Below, one piece after another: positions 52,755-63,916 of a DNA stretch of 64,000 nt. A program made the position numbers and the translations under genes. This DNA comes from Pectobacterium aroidearum (GTDB taxonomy: Bacteria > Pseudomonadota > Gammaproteobacteria > Enterobacterales > Enterobacteriaceae), in assembly GCF_041228105.1 (NCBI RefSeq), contig NZ_CP166097.1, positions 992,001 through 1,056,000 on the forward strand, given 5' to 3'. Positions within the stretch are counted from its first letter, which is position 1; each line of letters begins with the position of its first letter. Below the pieces are notes generated by a model that was given only the letters and a program-made list of their open reading frames with translations, made no database searches and was not told where the DNA came from.

Positions 52755-54479
52755 GTGGAACATTTTTCTCCTCCTCCCGCTAAAGTGATTAGCGCATTGC
52801 TGCAACATTCATATGTGATGTCTATCTATGCCAAGGATATGCTATATGCATTAAAGGCTGACGTTGCGGAATTGAATCTGGATAAAAACCGTATTGTGTT
52901 GGCAGTAGAATATTCTGGTTCAGATATCGACAGATATCTTGCCGATGGTGGTTTGAATTTTGATCTGGAAGCGCTCAAAGGTACGGAGAACATCGAACGA
53001 GAAACCTACAGTCTGTGTAATATTTCTACGCAATTATTCAAGACGGACAGTATGTTTTATCGTCTGGAGTGTCGCCTGCCAGACTCTGTTTTCGTCACTG
53101 AAAACAGAGGTGCGATTCGTATTCCTTTTATTCTTGGTATGCAGGCTCGTGCTCGCATCGAAGTTTATATGCACACGCTTAACGTGCCCGGAACGCTGCG
53201 TAATTTATCGACCGGTGGGTGTATGGTCGAAATCGATCTGGTTGAAAGCATTGCGATTGATGTGGGGCAGAATATCCCCGGCATTACGCTGGAATTTCCT
53301 AACGGGGAAAGCTTTTATGCCGAGGGAAGAATTCGCCATATACGCCCCTTTGGGAATAATGGCTATGCGGCTGTCGGCATCCAGTTTATCAATTTGTCTT
53401 CATCCCAGTCTGAAGCCCTGCTTCATTATACCCATGAGTCGGAAAGAGAGGCGGCATACCGAACCGGCGTCACTGGCAGCATGGTGTATTCGTCTCCGCT
53501 GTTCATTCCTGGCACTAAGGAGAAAAATATCTTGCTGCGAGAAAGCCAGGAACGCGAGAAACGCACCCGCCAGACGCCGATGGAACGGGGCGTCATGGAG
53601 GTTGCCCATCGGCTTCAGATTGGGCTGATGTACATCAAAACGCGCAATCAACTGCCCGTTGAGATCTTTTATGACTGTGTCGACACCCTGATCTATATGG
53701 TCAAAAAAGAGAGAAAGGCTTTTCTGTATGCGCTGTCGTTCCTGCGTGATGAAGCGGAGTGGGTCAGGCATGCGGTGCAGGTTGCAGGGAAACTGGCCGA
53801 TATGCTGCTACTTTCCGATCCGCACGATCCCTACGTGCGCGAGGCCGTATTAGGCGCATTGCTTCATACTATGGGTAAGCCGCTGCTGGTCAATGCCAGC
53901 CTTCCGTCGCTCAAGGTCAACATGAATCCGATGCAGAAAGCGATCCTGATTGGTCACGTAGAAGCACTGCGCGAGAAGTTACGTGAACTGGACTGGGCGA
54001 TAAGCCCCACTTGCCGAGATGTGATTGAGAATGCTAACGAGCGTTTGGACGGTAGCGGCTATCCGCACGGCAAACGCGCCGAACAATTGTCGCCGTTAGT
54101 TCGCTTGGTCTCTGTGATTAAGGCGATTAATAAGCTCAGGCATGCGCGGAATGGTGTTTCGCCCCGTACGCCATTGGCTGCCTACCGCAAAATCTATGAG
54201 GCGAACGCCGCGTATGACAAGGCGGTACTGGTTAAATACGTCCAGATTTATGGTCTCTACCCAATAGGCAGTCTGGCGAAATACTCGGGAGGCTTCCTCG
54301 GGTGGGTGATGGATATTGATAAAAAGGGGCGACCTATTGCGGTACACCTCGTCAAAAACCTTCGCTTTCCTGACACCAATATCAGCAGCGTCGTCTCTAA
54401 AGGCGACTTGTTGCAGGTCGGCCAGCTCGAAAACATCGTGAGTCCAGACGATTTCGGCATGAAAGTCCTGAAAATTTAA
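52755..54479 (+). CDS. PilZ-domain protein fused to a degenerate HD-GYP domain
   Basis: 574 aa, cytosolic. N-terminal YcgR-like domain (1-110), then PilZ with both c-di-GMP-binding motifs: RxxxR at R118-R122 (RGAIR) and NxSxxG at N150-G155 (NLSTGG). The C-terminal half resembles HD-GYP phosphodiesterases but the metal site is broken: LLHTMGK (H371-T372) stands where HDIGK is expected. The HHE motif is replaced by NANER, and VADxxDAL by VIKAINKL, although LDGSGYP (431-437) is kept. It probably senses c-di-GMP and no longer cleaves it. Probably begins at GTG 52755; the neighbouring divergent gene is an active-looking EAL enzyme. Confidence 0.85.
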   Translation: MEHFSPPPAKVISALLQHSYVMSIYAKDMLYALKADVAELNLDKNRIVLAVEYSGSDIDRYLADGGLNFDLEALKGTENIERETYSLCNISTQLFKTDSMFYRLECRLPDSVFVTENRGAIRIPFILGMQARARIEVYMHTLNVPGTLRNLSTGGCMVEIDLVESIAIDVGQNIPGITLEFPNGESFYAEGRIRHIRPFGNNGYAAVGIQFINLSSSQSEALLHYTHESEREAAYRTGVTGSMVYSSPLFIPGTKEKNILLRESQEREKRTRQTPMERGVMEVAHRLQIGLMYIKTRNQLPVEIFYDCVDTLIYMVKKERKAFLYALSFLRDEAEWVRHAVQVAGKLADMLLLSDPHDPYVREAVLGALLHTMGKPLLVNASLPSLKVNMNPMQKAILIGHVEALREKLRELDWAISPTCRDVIENANERLDGSGYPHGKRAEQLSPLVRLVSVIKAINKLRHARNGVSPRTPLAAYRKIYEANAAYDKAVLVKYVQIYGLYPIGSLAKYSGGFLGWVMDIDKKGRPIAVHLVKNLRFPDTNISSVVSKGDLLQVGQLENIVSPDDFGMKVLKI

Positions 54480-54758
54480 CTCACATCCTGTCTATATGGG
54501 GTTGCGTGGCAGCCCCGCTTTCCGAATGCATATCTTACCGATATCGCCATGAAAGGCGCATGCCATCGGCTATAACACTTTAAGCAATAAGGACTATCAG
54601 AAAAACCATTTAGTCATTTTGGTTATTTAATATTTCCATCATTTCTTTAATTGTTAAGATGCAGATCGTTACCCTTATCCTCCATCCATCTTTTTATTGC
54701 ATGTTTTTGTATTAGCGTCGTTGGCTAACTGCACAGGCACAAGGAAACAGAAATCACA

Positions 54759-56588
54759 ATGACTACTCCGGTTTCCCCCACTTCATTGCTTCCGCTGAGT
54801 GCGGAGCAATTAACGCGTTTACAGGCGGCAACCGGTGATTTCTCATCGACGCAGCTGGCCTGGCTATCCGGCTATTTCTGGGGGCTGGTACAACAGCCTG
54901 GGAACGTGCAGTCTGGTACCACGATCGCCGCGGCGGCTACCGCTTCCGCAGTAACGGTGCCGGTACAAACCATCACGCTGATTTCTGCCTCACAGACCGG
55001 TAACGCACGTCGGGTCGCGGAACAGCTGCGTGACGACCTGCTGGCAGCCAAGCTGTCCGTTAATCTGGTCAATGCGGGTGATTACAAGTTCAAGCAAATC
55101 GGGCAGGAAAAACTGCTGCTGATCGTGACCTCGACGCAGGGGGAAGGCGAGCCGCCGGAAGAAGCGGTCGCGCTGCATAAGTTCCTGCTGTCCAAGAAAG
55201 CCCCGGCGCTGAAAGACACCGTGTTTGCCGTGTTTGGTCTGGGTGATACTTCTTACGAATTCTTCAGCAAGGCGGGTAAGGATTTCGATGACCGTCTGGC
55301 TGAGCTGGGCGCGGAGCGTCTGCTGGATCGCGTTGATGCCGATGTCGATTATCAGGCGCTAGCTGAACAGTGGCGTCGCCAGCTGGTTGATATTTTGCAG
55401 GCGCGAGTGCCGGTTCAGGGTGAAGCCGTCGCACAGATTGCCGCTCAGGGCGCACTGGATGAAATTACCAGCAGCCCGTACAGCAAATCCTCACCGTTGC
55501 ATGCCACATTTGCGGTGAATCAGAAAGTAACCGGGCGTGGTTCAGAAAAAGATGTGCGCCATATCGAGATCGATCTGGGCGATTCCGGTTTACGTTATCA
55601 GCCGGGAGACGCGCTGGGCGTGTGGTTTGATAACGATCCGGCACTGGTGCAGGAATTGCTGGAACTGCTGTGGCTGAAAGGCGATGAATCCGTCAGCGTT
55701 GACGGTAAGACGCTGCCATTATCGCAGGCGCTGAAAAGCCATTTTGAGCTGACGCAAAACACCGCGCCGATCGTCGAGAAATATGCAGCGCTGTCGCGTA
55801 ACGAGACGCTGCTGTCGCTGTTGGCCGATAAGCCCGCACTTCAGCAGTTCGCACAACGGACACCGCTGGTGGATATGGTGCGACAGGCGCCGGCTGAACT
55901 GACGGCGGATCAACTGCTGGGTCTGCTGCGTCCGTTGACGCCGCGTCTTTACTCTATTGCTTCCTCGCAGGCAGAAGCCGAAAGCGAAGTGCATATCACC
56001 GTTGGCGTGGTGCGCTACGAATACGAAGGCCGCGCGCGGGCCGGTGGCGCATCCAGCTATCTGGCTGACCGACTGAGCGAAGATGATGAAATCCGCGTCT
56101 TCATTGAGCACAACGATAACTTCCGTCTGCCTGCCAATTCCGATACGCCGGTCATCATGATCGGGCCGGGCACCGGGATTGCACCGTTCCGCGCGTTTAT
56201 GCAGCAGCGCGATGCCGAAGGGGCAGAAGGGAAAAACTGGCTGTTCTTTGGTAACCCTCACTTTACGGAAGATTTCCTGTATCAGGTTGAATGGCAGCGC
56301 TACGTTAAAGATGGGCTGCTGACCAACATCGATCTGGCGTGGTCACGCGATCAGGCACACAAAATCTATGTGCAGGACAAGCTGCGGGAAAAGGGTGCGG
56401 AAGTCTGGCGTTGGATTCAGGACGGTGCGCACCTGTACGTGTGTGGTGATGCCAACCGTATGGCGAAAGATGTCGAGCGGGCGCTGCTGGACGTGATAGT
56501 TGAGCATGGCGGCATGGACAGTGAACAAGCCGATGAGTTTTTAAGCGATCTGCGCCTTGAGCGCCGTTATCAGCGAGATGTGTACTAA
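54759..56588 (+). CDS. cysJ: Sulfite reductase flavoprotein (alpha) subunit
   Basis: Passes electrons from NADPH through FAD and FMN to CysI. 609 aa. An N-terminal flavodoxin domain has [15 protein letters not shown] and [12 protein letters not shown]. The FAD domain (RLYSIASSQ) and the NADP domain ([16 protein letters not shown] and [17 protein letters not shown]) follow, ending RYQRDVY. Four-base overlap-type junction with cysI (TAATG). The 279-bp upstream region contains TTATTTAATATTTCCATCA-type sequence that could hold CysB sites, but none is clear enough to annotate. Confidence 0.97.
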   Translation: MTTPVSPTSLLPLSAEQLTRLQAATGDFSSTQLAWLSGYFWGLVQQPGNVQSGTTIAAAATASAVTVPVQTITLISASQTGNARRVAEQLRDDLLAAKLSVNLVNAGDYKFKQIGQEKLLLIVTSTQGEGEPPEEAVALHKFLLSKKAPALKDTVFAVFGLGDTSYEFFSKAGKDFDDRLAELGAERLLDRVDADVDYQALAEQWRRQLVDILQARVPVQGEAVAQIAAQGALDEITSSPYSKSSPLHATFAVNQKVTGRGSEKDVRHIEIDLGDSGLRYQPGDALGVWFDNDPALVQELLELLWLKGDESVSVDGKTLPLSQALKSHFELTQNTAPIVEKYAALSRNETLLSLLADKPALQQFAQRTPLVDMVRQAPAELTADQLLGLLRPLTPRLYSIASSQAEAESEVHITVGVVRYEYEGRARAGGASSYLADRLSEDDEIRVFIEHNDNFRLPANSDTPVIMIGPGTGIAPFRAFMQQRDAEGAEGKNWLFFGNPHFTEDFLYQVEWQRYVKDGLLTNIDLAWSRDQAHKIYVQDKLREKGAEVWRWIQDGAHLYVCGDANRMAKDVERALLDVIVEHGGMDSEQADEFLSDLRLERRYQRDVY

Positions 56589-58321
56589 TGAGCGAAAAAT
56601 ACGTTTTCAGTGAAAAACACCCTGGTCCCCTGGTGGTAGAAGGGAAACTCACTGATGCTGAGCGCATGAAGACTGAAAGTAACTTCCTGCGCGGCACAAT
56701 TGCTGAAGACCTGAACGATGGTCTGACTGGCGGCTTCAAAGGCGACAATTTTCTGCTGATCCGTTTCCACGGTATGTATCAGCAGGATGACCGTGATATT
56801 CGCGCCGAGCGTGCCGAGCAGAAACTGGAACCGCGCCATGCCATGCTGCTGCGCTGCCGCTTGCCCGGTGGCGTGATGACGCCGGAGCAGTGGCTGCGGA
56901 TCGATAAATTTGCTGGCGAAAGCACGATATATGGCAGCATTCGTATTACGAACCGCCAGACGTTCCAGTATCACGGTATTCTCAAATCGAACGTGAAACC
57001 GGTACACCAGATGCTGAATAGCATTGGTCTGGATGCGCTGGCGACGGCGAATGACATGAACCGTAACGTGTTGTGTACGTCTAACCCGATCGAATCCGAA
57101 CTGCATCAGCAAGCATATGAGTGGGCGAAAAAGATCTCTGAACATCTGCTGCCGCGCACGCGTGCCTACGCTGAGATCTGGATGGATCAGGAAAAGGTAG
57201 CAACGACGGATGAAGAACCGATTCTGGGTTCGACGTATCTGCCGCGTAAGTTCAAAACCACGGTCGTGGTTCCGCCGCAGAATGATGTGGATCTGCATGC
57301 GAACGATCTCAATTTTATTGCGATTGCTGATAATGGCCGTCTGGTGGGCTTCAACGTGCTGGTGGGCGGTGGGTTGTCTATCGCGCACGGTGATAAAGAA
57401 ACCTACCCGCGTACCGCCAGCGAGCTGGGCTATATTTCCATCGAACATACGCTGACCATCGCGGAAGCGGTGGTGACCACGCAGCGCGATTGGGGCAACC
57501 GTACTAACCGTAAAAATGCGAAAACCAAATACACGCTGGAGCGCGTAGGTGTAGACAACTTCAAGCAGGAAGTGGAAGCGCGTGCCGGTGTGAAATTTGA
57601 AGCGGTGCGTCCGTATGAATTCACCGGACGTGGCGATCGTATTGGCTGGGTAAAAGGCATCGATAACAAATGGCATCTGACGCTGTTTATCGAAAATGGC
57701 CGTATTCTGGATTATCCGGGTCGACCGTTGAAAACCGGTTTGGCGGAAATCGCTAAAATCCACAAAGGGGATTTCCGCTTAACGGCGAACCAGAATTTGA
57801 TCATCGCCGGCGTGCCTGCGCGCAGCAAAGCGAAAATTGATGCGCTGGCGCGTGAACACGGTTTGATTGATGACAGCGTGAGCGAGCAACGCAAGAATTC
57901 AATGGCCTGCGTGTCGTTCCCCACCTGTCCGCTGGCGATGGCGGAAGCCGAGCGTTTCCTGCCGGAGTTTGTCACGAAAGTGGAAGATATCATGCAGCAG
58001 CACGGTGTGGGTGATGAACACATTGTTCTGCGCGTCACGGGCTGCCCGAACGGCTGCGGCCGTGCGATGCTGGCGGAAATCGGTCTGGTGGGCAAAGCGG
58101 TAGGGCGTTATAACCTGCACCTCGGTGGGAATCGCGAAGGGACACGTATTCCTCGTATGTATCGCGAGAACATTAATGAAACCGAGATCCTGGCGGAAAT
58201 TGATCGGCTTATTGGGCTGTGGGCACAGGATCGCCAGCCGAACGAAGGCTTCGGTGATTTCACTATTCGCACCAATATCATTAGACCGGTGCTGGATCCC
58301 GCGCGCGATTTTTATGACTGA
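56588..58321 (+). CDS. cysI: Sulfite reductase hemoprotein (beta) subunit
   Basis: Reduces sulfite to sulfide with siroheme and a [4Fe-4S] cluster. 577 aa. Cluster/siroheme cysteines are in [16 protein letters not shown] and [11 protein letters not shown]. Siroheme-contacting arginines are in [14 protein letters not shown]. The ATG overlaps the cysJ stop codon, so translation is coupled. Siroheme is supplied by CysG, encoded just downstream. Confidence 0.97.
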   Translation: MSEKYVFSEKHPGPLVVEGKLTDAERMKTESNFLRGTIAEDLNDGLTGGFKGDNFLLIRFHGMYQQDDRDIRAERAEQKLEPRHAMLLRCRLPGGVMTPEQWLRIDKFAGESTIYGSIRITNRQTFQYHGILKSNVKPVHQMLNSIGLDALATANDMNRNVLCTSNPIESELHQQAYEWAKKISEHLLPRTRAYAEIWMDQEKVATTDEEPILGSTYLPRKFKTTVVVPPQNDVDLHANDLNFIAIADNGRLVGFNVLVGGGLSIAHGDKETYPRTASELGYISIEHTLTIAEAVVTTQRDWGNRTNRKNAKTKYTLERVGVDNFKQEVEARAGVKFEAVRPYEFTGRGDRIGWVKGIDNKWHLTLFIENGRILDYPGRPLKTGLAEIAKIHKGDFRLTANQNLIIAGVPARSKAKIDALAREHGLIDDSVSEQRKNSMACVSFPTCPLAMAEAERFLPEFVTKVEDIMQQHGVGDEHIVLRVTGCPNGCGRAMLAEIGLVGKAVGRYNLHLGGNREGTRIPRMYRENINETEILAEIDRLIGLWAQDRQPNEGFGDFTIRTNIIRPVLDPARDFYD

Positions 58322-58333
58322 CAGGAGAGCCTG

Positions 58334-59068
58334 ATGGCCGAATTTAACCTTGAGGCGCTCAACGCGTTACCGAAAGCGGAGCAGGCGGCAGCCTTGGCTG
58401 TCGTGAATGGTCAGCTTGAACAGCTGTCTGCACAGGAAAGAGTAAGCTGGGCGCTGGAGAATTTGCCGGGCGATTATGTTTTGTCGTCCAGCTTCGGTAT
58501 TCAGGCTGCGGTATCGCTGCATCTGGTGACACAACAGCGACCGGATATCCCGGTTATCCTCACGGATACAGGCTATCTGTTCCCTGAAACCTATCAGTTT
58601 ATTGATGCGCTGACGGAGCAGTTGAAACTGAATCTGCAAGTGTATCGCGCCGCTGAATCCGCAGCCTGGCAAGAAGCGCGCTACGGCAAACTGTGGGAAC
58701 AGGGCGTGGAAGGCATTGAGCGCTACAACCTGCTGAATAAAGTTGAGCCGATGAATCGGGCGCTGAGCGAGTTAAAGGCAAAAACGTGGTTTGCTGGCCT
58801 GCGCCGTGAGCAGTCCGGCAGTCGGGGAGACTTGCCGGTGCTGGCGATTCAGCGTGGCGTCTTCAAATTCCTGCCGATTATCGATTGGGATAACCGGACG
58901 GTGTATCAATATCTGAAAGAAAATGGTCTGAGCTACCACCCGCTCTGGGATCAGGGCTATCTGTCTGTTGGCGATACGCACACCACCCGCAAATGGGAAC
59001 CGGGCATGAGTGAAGAGGAAACCCGCTTCTTCGGCCTGAAACGCGAGTGCGGGCTGCACGAAGGGTAA
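58334..59068 (+). CDS. cysH: Phosphoadenylylsulfate (PAPS) reductase
   Basis: Reduces PAPS to sulfite with thioredoxin. 244 aa. PAPS-binding segment [14 protein letters not shown], then [13 protein letters not shown], and the C-terminal catalytic cysteine in ECGLHEG. There is only one cysteine motif at the C-terminus, so PAPS rather than APS is the substrate, in agreement with the presence of cysC. 12 bp after cysI with CAGGAG. Confidence 0.97.
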   Translation: MAEFNLEALNALPKAEQAAALAVVNGQLEQLSAQERVSWALENLPGDYVLSSSFGIQAAVSLHLVTQQRPDIPVILTDTGYLFPETYQFIDALTEQLKLNLQVYRAAESAAWQEARYGKLWEQGVEGIERYNLLNKVEPMNRALSELKAKTWFAGLRREQSGSRGDLPVLAIQRGVFKFLPIIDWDNRTVYQYLKENGLSYHPLWDQGYLSVGDTHTTRKWEPGMSEEETRFFGLKRECGLHEG

Positions 59069-59124
59069 AAGAGACAACTGGGTATCTCCTGATACTGGTT
59101 ACTTAAGCCCGTTATTAGGGGAAA

Positions 59125-59163
59125 CACAGGGGGAGGTTCCCGTAGAGACGCCTCACCCCTGTG
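59125..59163 (+). terminator. Imperfect hairpin after cysH
   Basis: CACAGGGGGAGG pairs with CCTCACCCCTGTG with one bulge. No T-run. It may end the cysJIH transcript. Confidence 0.4.
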
Positions 59164-59312
59164 GTCGCCCCGTGTATCTCAATGCTTCAGCGATAGGCAC
59201 TAGGGCATTGTCCGGTTTTTTATCACCGTCATTTTTACCGCCGTTATCATCCCAATCTCAGTTGTAAACGTGGTGTTATTCCATTACGGAACTTGTCATT
59301 CCAATTCGGCAT

Positions 59313-59342
59313 TTCATAAGTGTTCTGTCCTCACCGTATAGT
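59313..59342 (+). promoter_or_regulatory. Probable activated promoter of cysG-cysDNC
   Basis: TTCATA, 18 bp, TATAGT, 36 bp upstream of the cysG start. The poor -35 fits an activator-dependent promoter. The sequence just upstream, TTATTCCATTACGG followed by CATTCCAATTCGGCAT, has repeated ATTCC half-sites and may bind CysB (inference). Confidence 0.4.
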
Positions 59343-59377
59343 CGCATTATCTACTTTTTTGCTTAGTTAAGGCGATT

Positions 59378-60820
59378 GTGAACTATCTCCCTATATTTGC
59401 CGATCTTCGTCAGCGCCCAGTACTGGTTGTGGGCGGCGGCGAGGTTGCTACGCGCAAAATCGATCTACTGCAACGCGCGGGTGCGGAGGTAAAAATTGTC
59501 GCGCAGGCGCTGGCCGAACCGTTGGCTGTGCAGCATCAGGCCGGGAAGATTGAATGGCTGGCACAGGTTTTTACGCCTGATTTGCTATCTGGCGTATTTC
59601 TGGTGATTGCCGCTACGGATGACGCTGAGCTGAACGCGGCCGTATTTGAGGCGGCGAATCAGCGCCATTTGCTGGTGAACGTGGTGGACGATCAGCCGAA
59701 GTGCTCGTTTATTTTCCCTTCGATTGTCGATCGCTCTCCGCTGGTGGTGGCGATTTCCTCCGGTGGGCAAGCGCCAGTGCTGGCACGCTTGCTGCGTGAA
59801 AAGCTGGAATCATTACTGCCCGCCAGTTTGGGCACGATGGCGGACATAGCCGGAAGCTGGCGCGACAGGATTAAAACCCGACTGCATTCGATGTCGGCAC
59901 GTCGTCGTTTCTGGGAACGGTTGTTTGTCGGGCGTTTTGCGGCGCTGGTTTCTGCCGGACAACTCGCGCAGGCCGAAGACGAATTGCAACAGCAACTGGT
60001 TAATCAGCAAGACGAGCAGCAACTGCCTGCTGCAGCACGCGGTGAAGTAGCGCTGGTTGGCGCAGGCCCCGGTGATGCTGGGTTGCTTACGTTGCGTGGA
60101 TTACAAGTGATGCAGCAGGCGGACGTGGTGCTGTATGACCATCTGGTCAGCGCCGATGTGTTGGATCTGGTGCGCCGCGATGCTGAACGCATCTGCGTTG
60201 GAAAGCGCGCCAGTGAGCATTCGCTCCCGCAGGATGAGATTAATCAGCTACTGGTGACGCTAGCGCAAGAAGGCAAGCGGGTAGTGCGCCTGAAAGGTGG
60301 CGATCCCTTCGTTTTTGGCCGCGGCGGCGAAGAGTTGCAGGCGGTAGCGCAGGCTGGCATCACGTTTCAGGTGGTGCCCGGTGTGACGGCTGCTGCGGGC
60401 GTCACGGCGTATGCGGGGATTCCGCTGACGCACCGTGATTACGCGCAGAGCGTACTATTTATTACTGGCCACTGTCGCCCCGATGGCGACGCGCTGGACT
60501 GGTCAACGCTGGCGCGCGGGCGTCAGACGCTGGCGATTTATATGGGAACGATGAAGGCCGCTGAAATTTCGCAGCAGCTTATCGCGCATGGCCGTTCAGC
60601 GCAGACACCTGTCGCTGTGATCAGCCGCGGCACCCGACACGATCAGCAGGTGCAAATCGGCACACTGCAAGAGTTAGAACATTTGGCACGGCAAGCGCCG
60701 ACACCGGCGCTGCTGGTGATTGGCGAGGTGGTGGATTTGCATCACCAGATTGCCTGGTTTGGTCAGACAACGCCGACGGTGCCGCAAGACAGCCGCCCAG
60801 CGGTAGTAAACTTGGCTTAA
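59378..60820 (+). CDS. cysG: Siroheme synthase
   Basis: Trifunctional enzyme: dehydrogenase/ferrochelatase N-terminal half and uroporphyrinogen-III methyltransferase C-terminal half, making siroheme for CysI. 480 aa, about 23 longer than E. coli CysG. The N-terminal Rossmann motif is [16 protein letters not shown]. Methyltransferase motifs are [34 protein letters not shown] and [16 protein letters not shown]. The start is likely GTG 59378. Ten bases separate it from cysD; in E. coli cysG is near nirBD instead. Confidence 0.96.
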   Translation: MNYLPIFADLRQRPVLVVGGGEVATRKIDLLQRAGAEVKIVAQALAEPLAVQHQAGKIEWLAQVFTPDLLSGVFLVIAATDDAELNAAVFEAANQRHLLVNVVDDQPKCSFIFPSIVDRSPLVVAISSGGQAPVLARLLREKLESLLPASLGTMADIAGSWRDRIKTRLHSMSARRRFWERLFVGRFAALVSAGQLAQAEDELQQQLVNQQDEQQLPAAARGEVALVGAGPGDAGLLTLRGLQVMQQADVVLYDHLVSADVLDLVRRDAERICVGKRASEHSLPQDEINQLLVTLAQEGKRVVRLKGGDPFVFGRGGEELQAVAQAGITFQVVPGVTAAAGVTAYAGIPLTHRDYAQSVLFITGHCRPDGDALDWSTLARGRQTLAIYMGTMKAAEISQQLIAHGRSAQTPVAVISRGTRHDQQVQIGTLQELEHLARQAPTPALLVIGEVVDLHHQIAWFGQTTPTVPQDSRPAVVNLA

Positions 60821-60829
60821 GGAAAGGGT

Positions 60830-61738
60830 ATGGACGAGAAACGACTGACGCATTTACGGCAGCTTGAAGCCGAAAGCATTCACATCATCCGCGAAGTGGC
60901 GGCCGAGTTCAGTAACCCGGTGATGATGTACTCCATCGGCAAAGACTCTTCGGTGATGCTGCATTTGGCACGCAAGGCGTTCTATCCGGGGTCGCTGCCT
61001 TTCCCGTTGCTGCACGTCGATACCGGCTGGAAATTTCGTGAAATGTACGAATTCCGCGACCGTACGGCGAAAGCTTACGGCTGTGAACTGCTGGTGCACC
61101 GCAACCCACAGGGCGAAGCATTGGGAATTAACCCCTTCGTACACGGCAGCGCCAAGCACACTGACATCATGAAAACCGAAGGGCTGAAGCAGGCGCTGGA
61201 TAAATACGGTTTTGATGCCGCGTTTGGCGGAGCGCGTCGCGATGAAGAGAAATCGCGAGCTAAAGAACGTATTTACTCCTTCCGCGACCGTTTCCACCGT
61301 TGGGATCCGAAGAACCAGCGCCCGGAACTGTGGCACAACTACAATGGTCAGATTAACAAAGGCGAGAGTATTCGTGTTTTCCCGCTTTCTAACTGGACCG
61401 AGTTGGATATCTGGCAATATATCTATCTGGAAAATATCGATATTGTTCCGCTATATCTGGCCGCCCCGCGTCCGGTGCTGGAGCGCGATGGCATGCTGCT
61501 GATGGTGGATGACGATCGCATCGATCTGCAACCGGGTGAAGTAATTGAACAACGCATGGTGCGTTTCCGCACGCTGGGCTGCTGGCCACTGACGGGCGCG
61601 GTGGCATCGGAGGCGCAGACGCTGCCGGAAATCATCGAAGAGATGCTGGTTTCCACCACCAGTGAGCGTCAGGGAAGGGTGATTGACCGCGATCAGGCCG
61701 GTTCAATGGAGCTGAAAAAGCGTCAAGGGTATTTCTGA
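60830..61738 (+). CDS. cysD: Sulfate adenylyltransferase subunit 2
   Basis: Catalytic subunit of ATP sulfurylase, forming APS from sulfate and ATP. 302 aa. PP-loop [17 protein letters not shown], conserved [33 protein letters not shown], and a C-terminal KKRQGYF. It works with the CysN GTPase encoded 12 bp downstream. Confidence 0.97.
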   Translation: MDEKRLTHLRQLEAESIHIIREVAAEFSNPVMMYSIGKDSSVMLHLARKAFYPGSLPFPLLHVDTGWKFREMYEFRDRTAKAYGCELLVHRNPQGEALGINPFVHGSAKHTDIMKTEGLKQALDKYGFDAAFGGARRDEEKSRAKERIYSFRDRFHRWDPKNQRPELWHNYNGQINKGESIRVFPLSNWTELDIWQYIYLENIDIVPLYLAAPRPVLERDGMLLMVDDDRIDLQPGEVIEQRMVRFRTLGCWPLTGAVASEAQTLPEIIEEMLVSTTSERQGRVIDRDQAGSMELKKRQGYF

Positions 61739-61749
61739 GGAATCGTCGA

Positions 61750-63240
61750 ATGAGCCAAACTTCGTTAAAAGATACAGTTGCGGAAAACGCGGCTGATAAA
61801 GATGCCGTCGTCATCAATAATGCGATTGCACAGCAGATTGCCGAGCAAGGCGGTGTGGAAGCCTATTTGCACGCACAGCAGGATAAGACGCTGCTGCGTT
61901 TCCTGACCTGCGGTAGCGTCGATGATGGAAAAAGTACGCTGATTGGCCGTTTGCTGCACGATACGCGCCAGATTTATGAAGATCAGCTCAGTACGCTGCA
62001 CAACGACAGCAAGCGTCTGGGGACACAGGGCGAAAAGCTGGATCTGGCACTGCTGGTCGATGGGCTTCAGGCCGAGCGTGAACAGGGCATCACGATTGAC
62101 GTGGCCTACCGCTATTTTTCGACGGAAAAACGCAAATTTATCATCGCCGATACGCCGGGGCACGAGCAGTACACGCGCAACATGGCGACGGGCGCATCAA
62201 CCTGCGAGCTGGCGATTCTGCTGATTGATGCTCGTAAAGGCGTCTTGGATCAAACTCGCCGTCACAGCTTTATCGCGACCCTGCTGGGGATTCGCGATCT
62301 GGTGGTGGCGGTGAACAAAATGGACTTAGTGGATTATCAGCAAACGGTATTTGAGCAGTTTAAGCAGGATTATCTGGATTTTGCTCAGCAACTGCCTACC
62401 GACCTGAATATCACTTTTGTGCCGATTTCCGCATTGGATGGCGACAATGTCGCAACGCCAGGCACGACGATGGACTGGTATACCGGACCAACGCTGCTGG
62501 ACGTGCTGGAAACGGTCAATGTGGCACAGCGCACGCTGGAACAGCCGATGCGCTTCCCGGTGCAATACGTCAACCGCCCGAATCTGGATTTTCGCGGCTA
62601 CGCGGGCACACTGGCCTCCGGCATTATCCGCGTTGGGCAGCGGGTTAAAGTGCTGCCGTCCGGCGTAGAATCTACTGTCAGCCGTATTGTGACCTTCGAC
62701 GGTGATTTACCGCAGGCGCAGGCAGGTGAAGCCATTACGCTGGTGCTGGCGGATGAGATTGATATCAGCCGCGGCGATCTGCTGGTCGATAGCGGTGAAT
62801 CGCTGAAGGCGGTGCAGCATGCGCTGGTGGATGTGGTCTGGATGGCGGAACAGCCGCTGGTGCCGGGACAGAGTTACGACATCAAGATTGGCGGCAAGAA
62901 AACGCGCGCTCGGGTCGAGAATATTCAGTATCAGGTTGAGATTAATACGTTGACGCAGCGCGTCGCGGAGAATCTGCCGCTGAATGGCATCGGTTCGGTT
63001 GAGCTGATTTTTGATGAACCGCTGGTGTTGGACAACTATCAGCACAACGCGGTAACCGGTGGCATGATCTTTATCGATCGTCTGAGCAACGTCACGGTGG
63101 GCGCCGGTCTGGTGCGTGAGCCTATCGAGCAGGTATATCAGGAGCCGGGCGCGTATAGTGCGTTTGAGCTGGAACTGAATGCGCTGGTACGTCGTCACTT
63201 CCCGCATTGGGGTGCGCGCGATCTGCTGGGAGGCAAATAA
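61750..63240 (+). CDS. cysN: Sulfate adenylyltransferase subunit 1 (GTPase)
   Basis: EF-Tu-like GTPase that drives ATP sulfurylase. 496 aa. G1 [16 protein letters not shown]3 [14 protein letters not shown]4 AVNKMDLVD, then two beta-barrel domains. The GAGGAATCGTCG before ATG 61750 is the ribosome-binding site. No fused CysC domain: kinase is separate and follows by one base. Confidence 0.97.
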   Translation: MSQTSLKDTVAENAADKDAVVINNAIAQQIAEQGGVEAYLHAQQDKTLLRFLTCGSVDDGKSTLIGRLLHDTRQIYEDQLSTLHNDSKRLGTQGEKLDLALLVDGLQAEREQGITIDVAYRYFSTEKRKFIIADTPGHEQYTRNMATGASTCELAILLIDARKGVLDQTRRHSFIATLLGIRDLVVAVNKMDLVDYQQTVFEQFKQDYLDFAQQLPTDLNITFVPISALDGDNVATPGTTMDWYTGPTLLDVLETVNVAQRTLEQPMRFPVQYVNRPNLDFRGYAGTLASGIIRVGQRVKVLPSGVESTVSRIVTFDGDLPQAQAGEAITLVLADEIDISRGDLLVDSGESLKAVQHALVDVVWMAEQPLVPGQSYDIKIGGKKTRARVENIQYQVEINTLTQRVAENLPLNGIGSVELIFDEPLVLDNYQHNAVTGGMIFIDRLSNVTVGAGLVREPIEQVYQEPGAYSAFELELNALVRRHFPHWGARDLLGGK

Positions 63241-63241
63241 C

Positions 63242-63859
63242 GTGTCTGTACGTGATGAACCGACTGACGAGAACGTCGTCTGGCATGCGCACGATGTCAC
63301 CCGTGAGTCGCGCGAGAAATTGCATGGTCATCAGGGCGTCGTTATCTGGTTTACCGGGCTGTCAGGTTCCGGTAAATCCACGCTGGCAGGGGCGCTGGAG
63401 CAGACGCTGCACCAGCGTGGCGTCAGCACTTACCTGCTGGACGGCGACAACGTCCGGCACGGTTTGTGCCGCGATTTAGGCTTTACCGATGACGATCGGC
63501 GCGAGAATATTCGCCGCGTGGGGGAAGTCGCCAAACTGATGGTGGATGCCGGTCTGGTGGTGCTGACCGCGTTTATCTCGCCGCACCGCGCCGAGCGCAA
63601 AATGGTGCAGGATTTATTGGGCGAAGGGCAGTTCATCGAAGTTTTCGTCGATACGCCGTTAGCGACCTGTGAAGCACGCGATCCTAAAGGGTTGTATAAA
63701 AAAGCCCGTGCGGGAGAGCTGCGTAATTTTACGGGAATCGACTCGGCGTATGAGGCACCGGAAGCGCCGGATAGCCACCTGGATGGTGAACAATTAGTAA
63801 CAAATTTGACAGGCCAATTGTTAGATCTGCTTGGCAAGCGAGCTATTATCAAGCTCTGA
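63242..63859 (+). CDS. cysC: Adenylylsulfate (APS) kinase
   Basis: Phosphorylates APS to PAPS for CysH. 205 aa from GTG 63242, preceded by GGGAGG inside the end of cysN. The longer frame from 63179 overlaps cysN and its extra residues are not part of the family. P-loop [36 protein letters not shown] and [19 protein letters not shown] match E. coli CysC closely. Confidence 0.96.
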   Translation: MSVRDEPTDENVVWHAHDVTRESREKLHGHQGVVIWFTGLSGSGKSTLAGALEQTLHQRGVSTYLLDGDNVRHGLCRDLGFTDDDRRENIRRVGEVAKLMVDAGLVVLTAFISPHRAERKMVQDLLGEGQFIEVFVDTPLATCEARDPKGLYKKARAGELRNFTGIDSAYEAPEAPDSHLDGEQLVTNLTGQLLDLLGKRAIIKL

Positions 63860-63916
63860 TATCCCCGCTTTTTTCACCGCGCTGTTGGGTGATGCAGGGG
63901 AAGAATGGGAAAGATT

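Noticed and set aside
56585..57763. 392-codon open frame on the minus strand
   Set aside because: It lies entirely antisense to cysI, whose protein is fully conserved; it results from the codon usage of the opposite strand.
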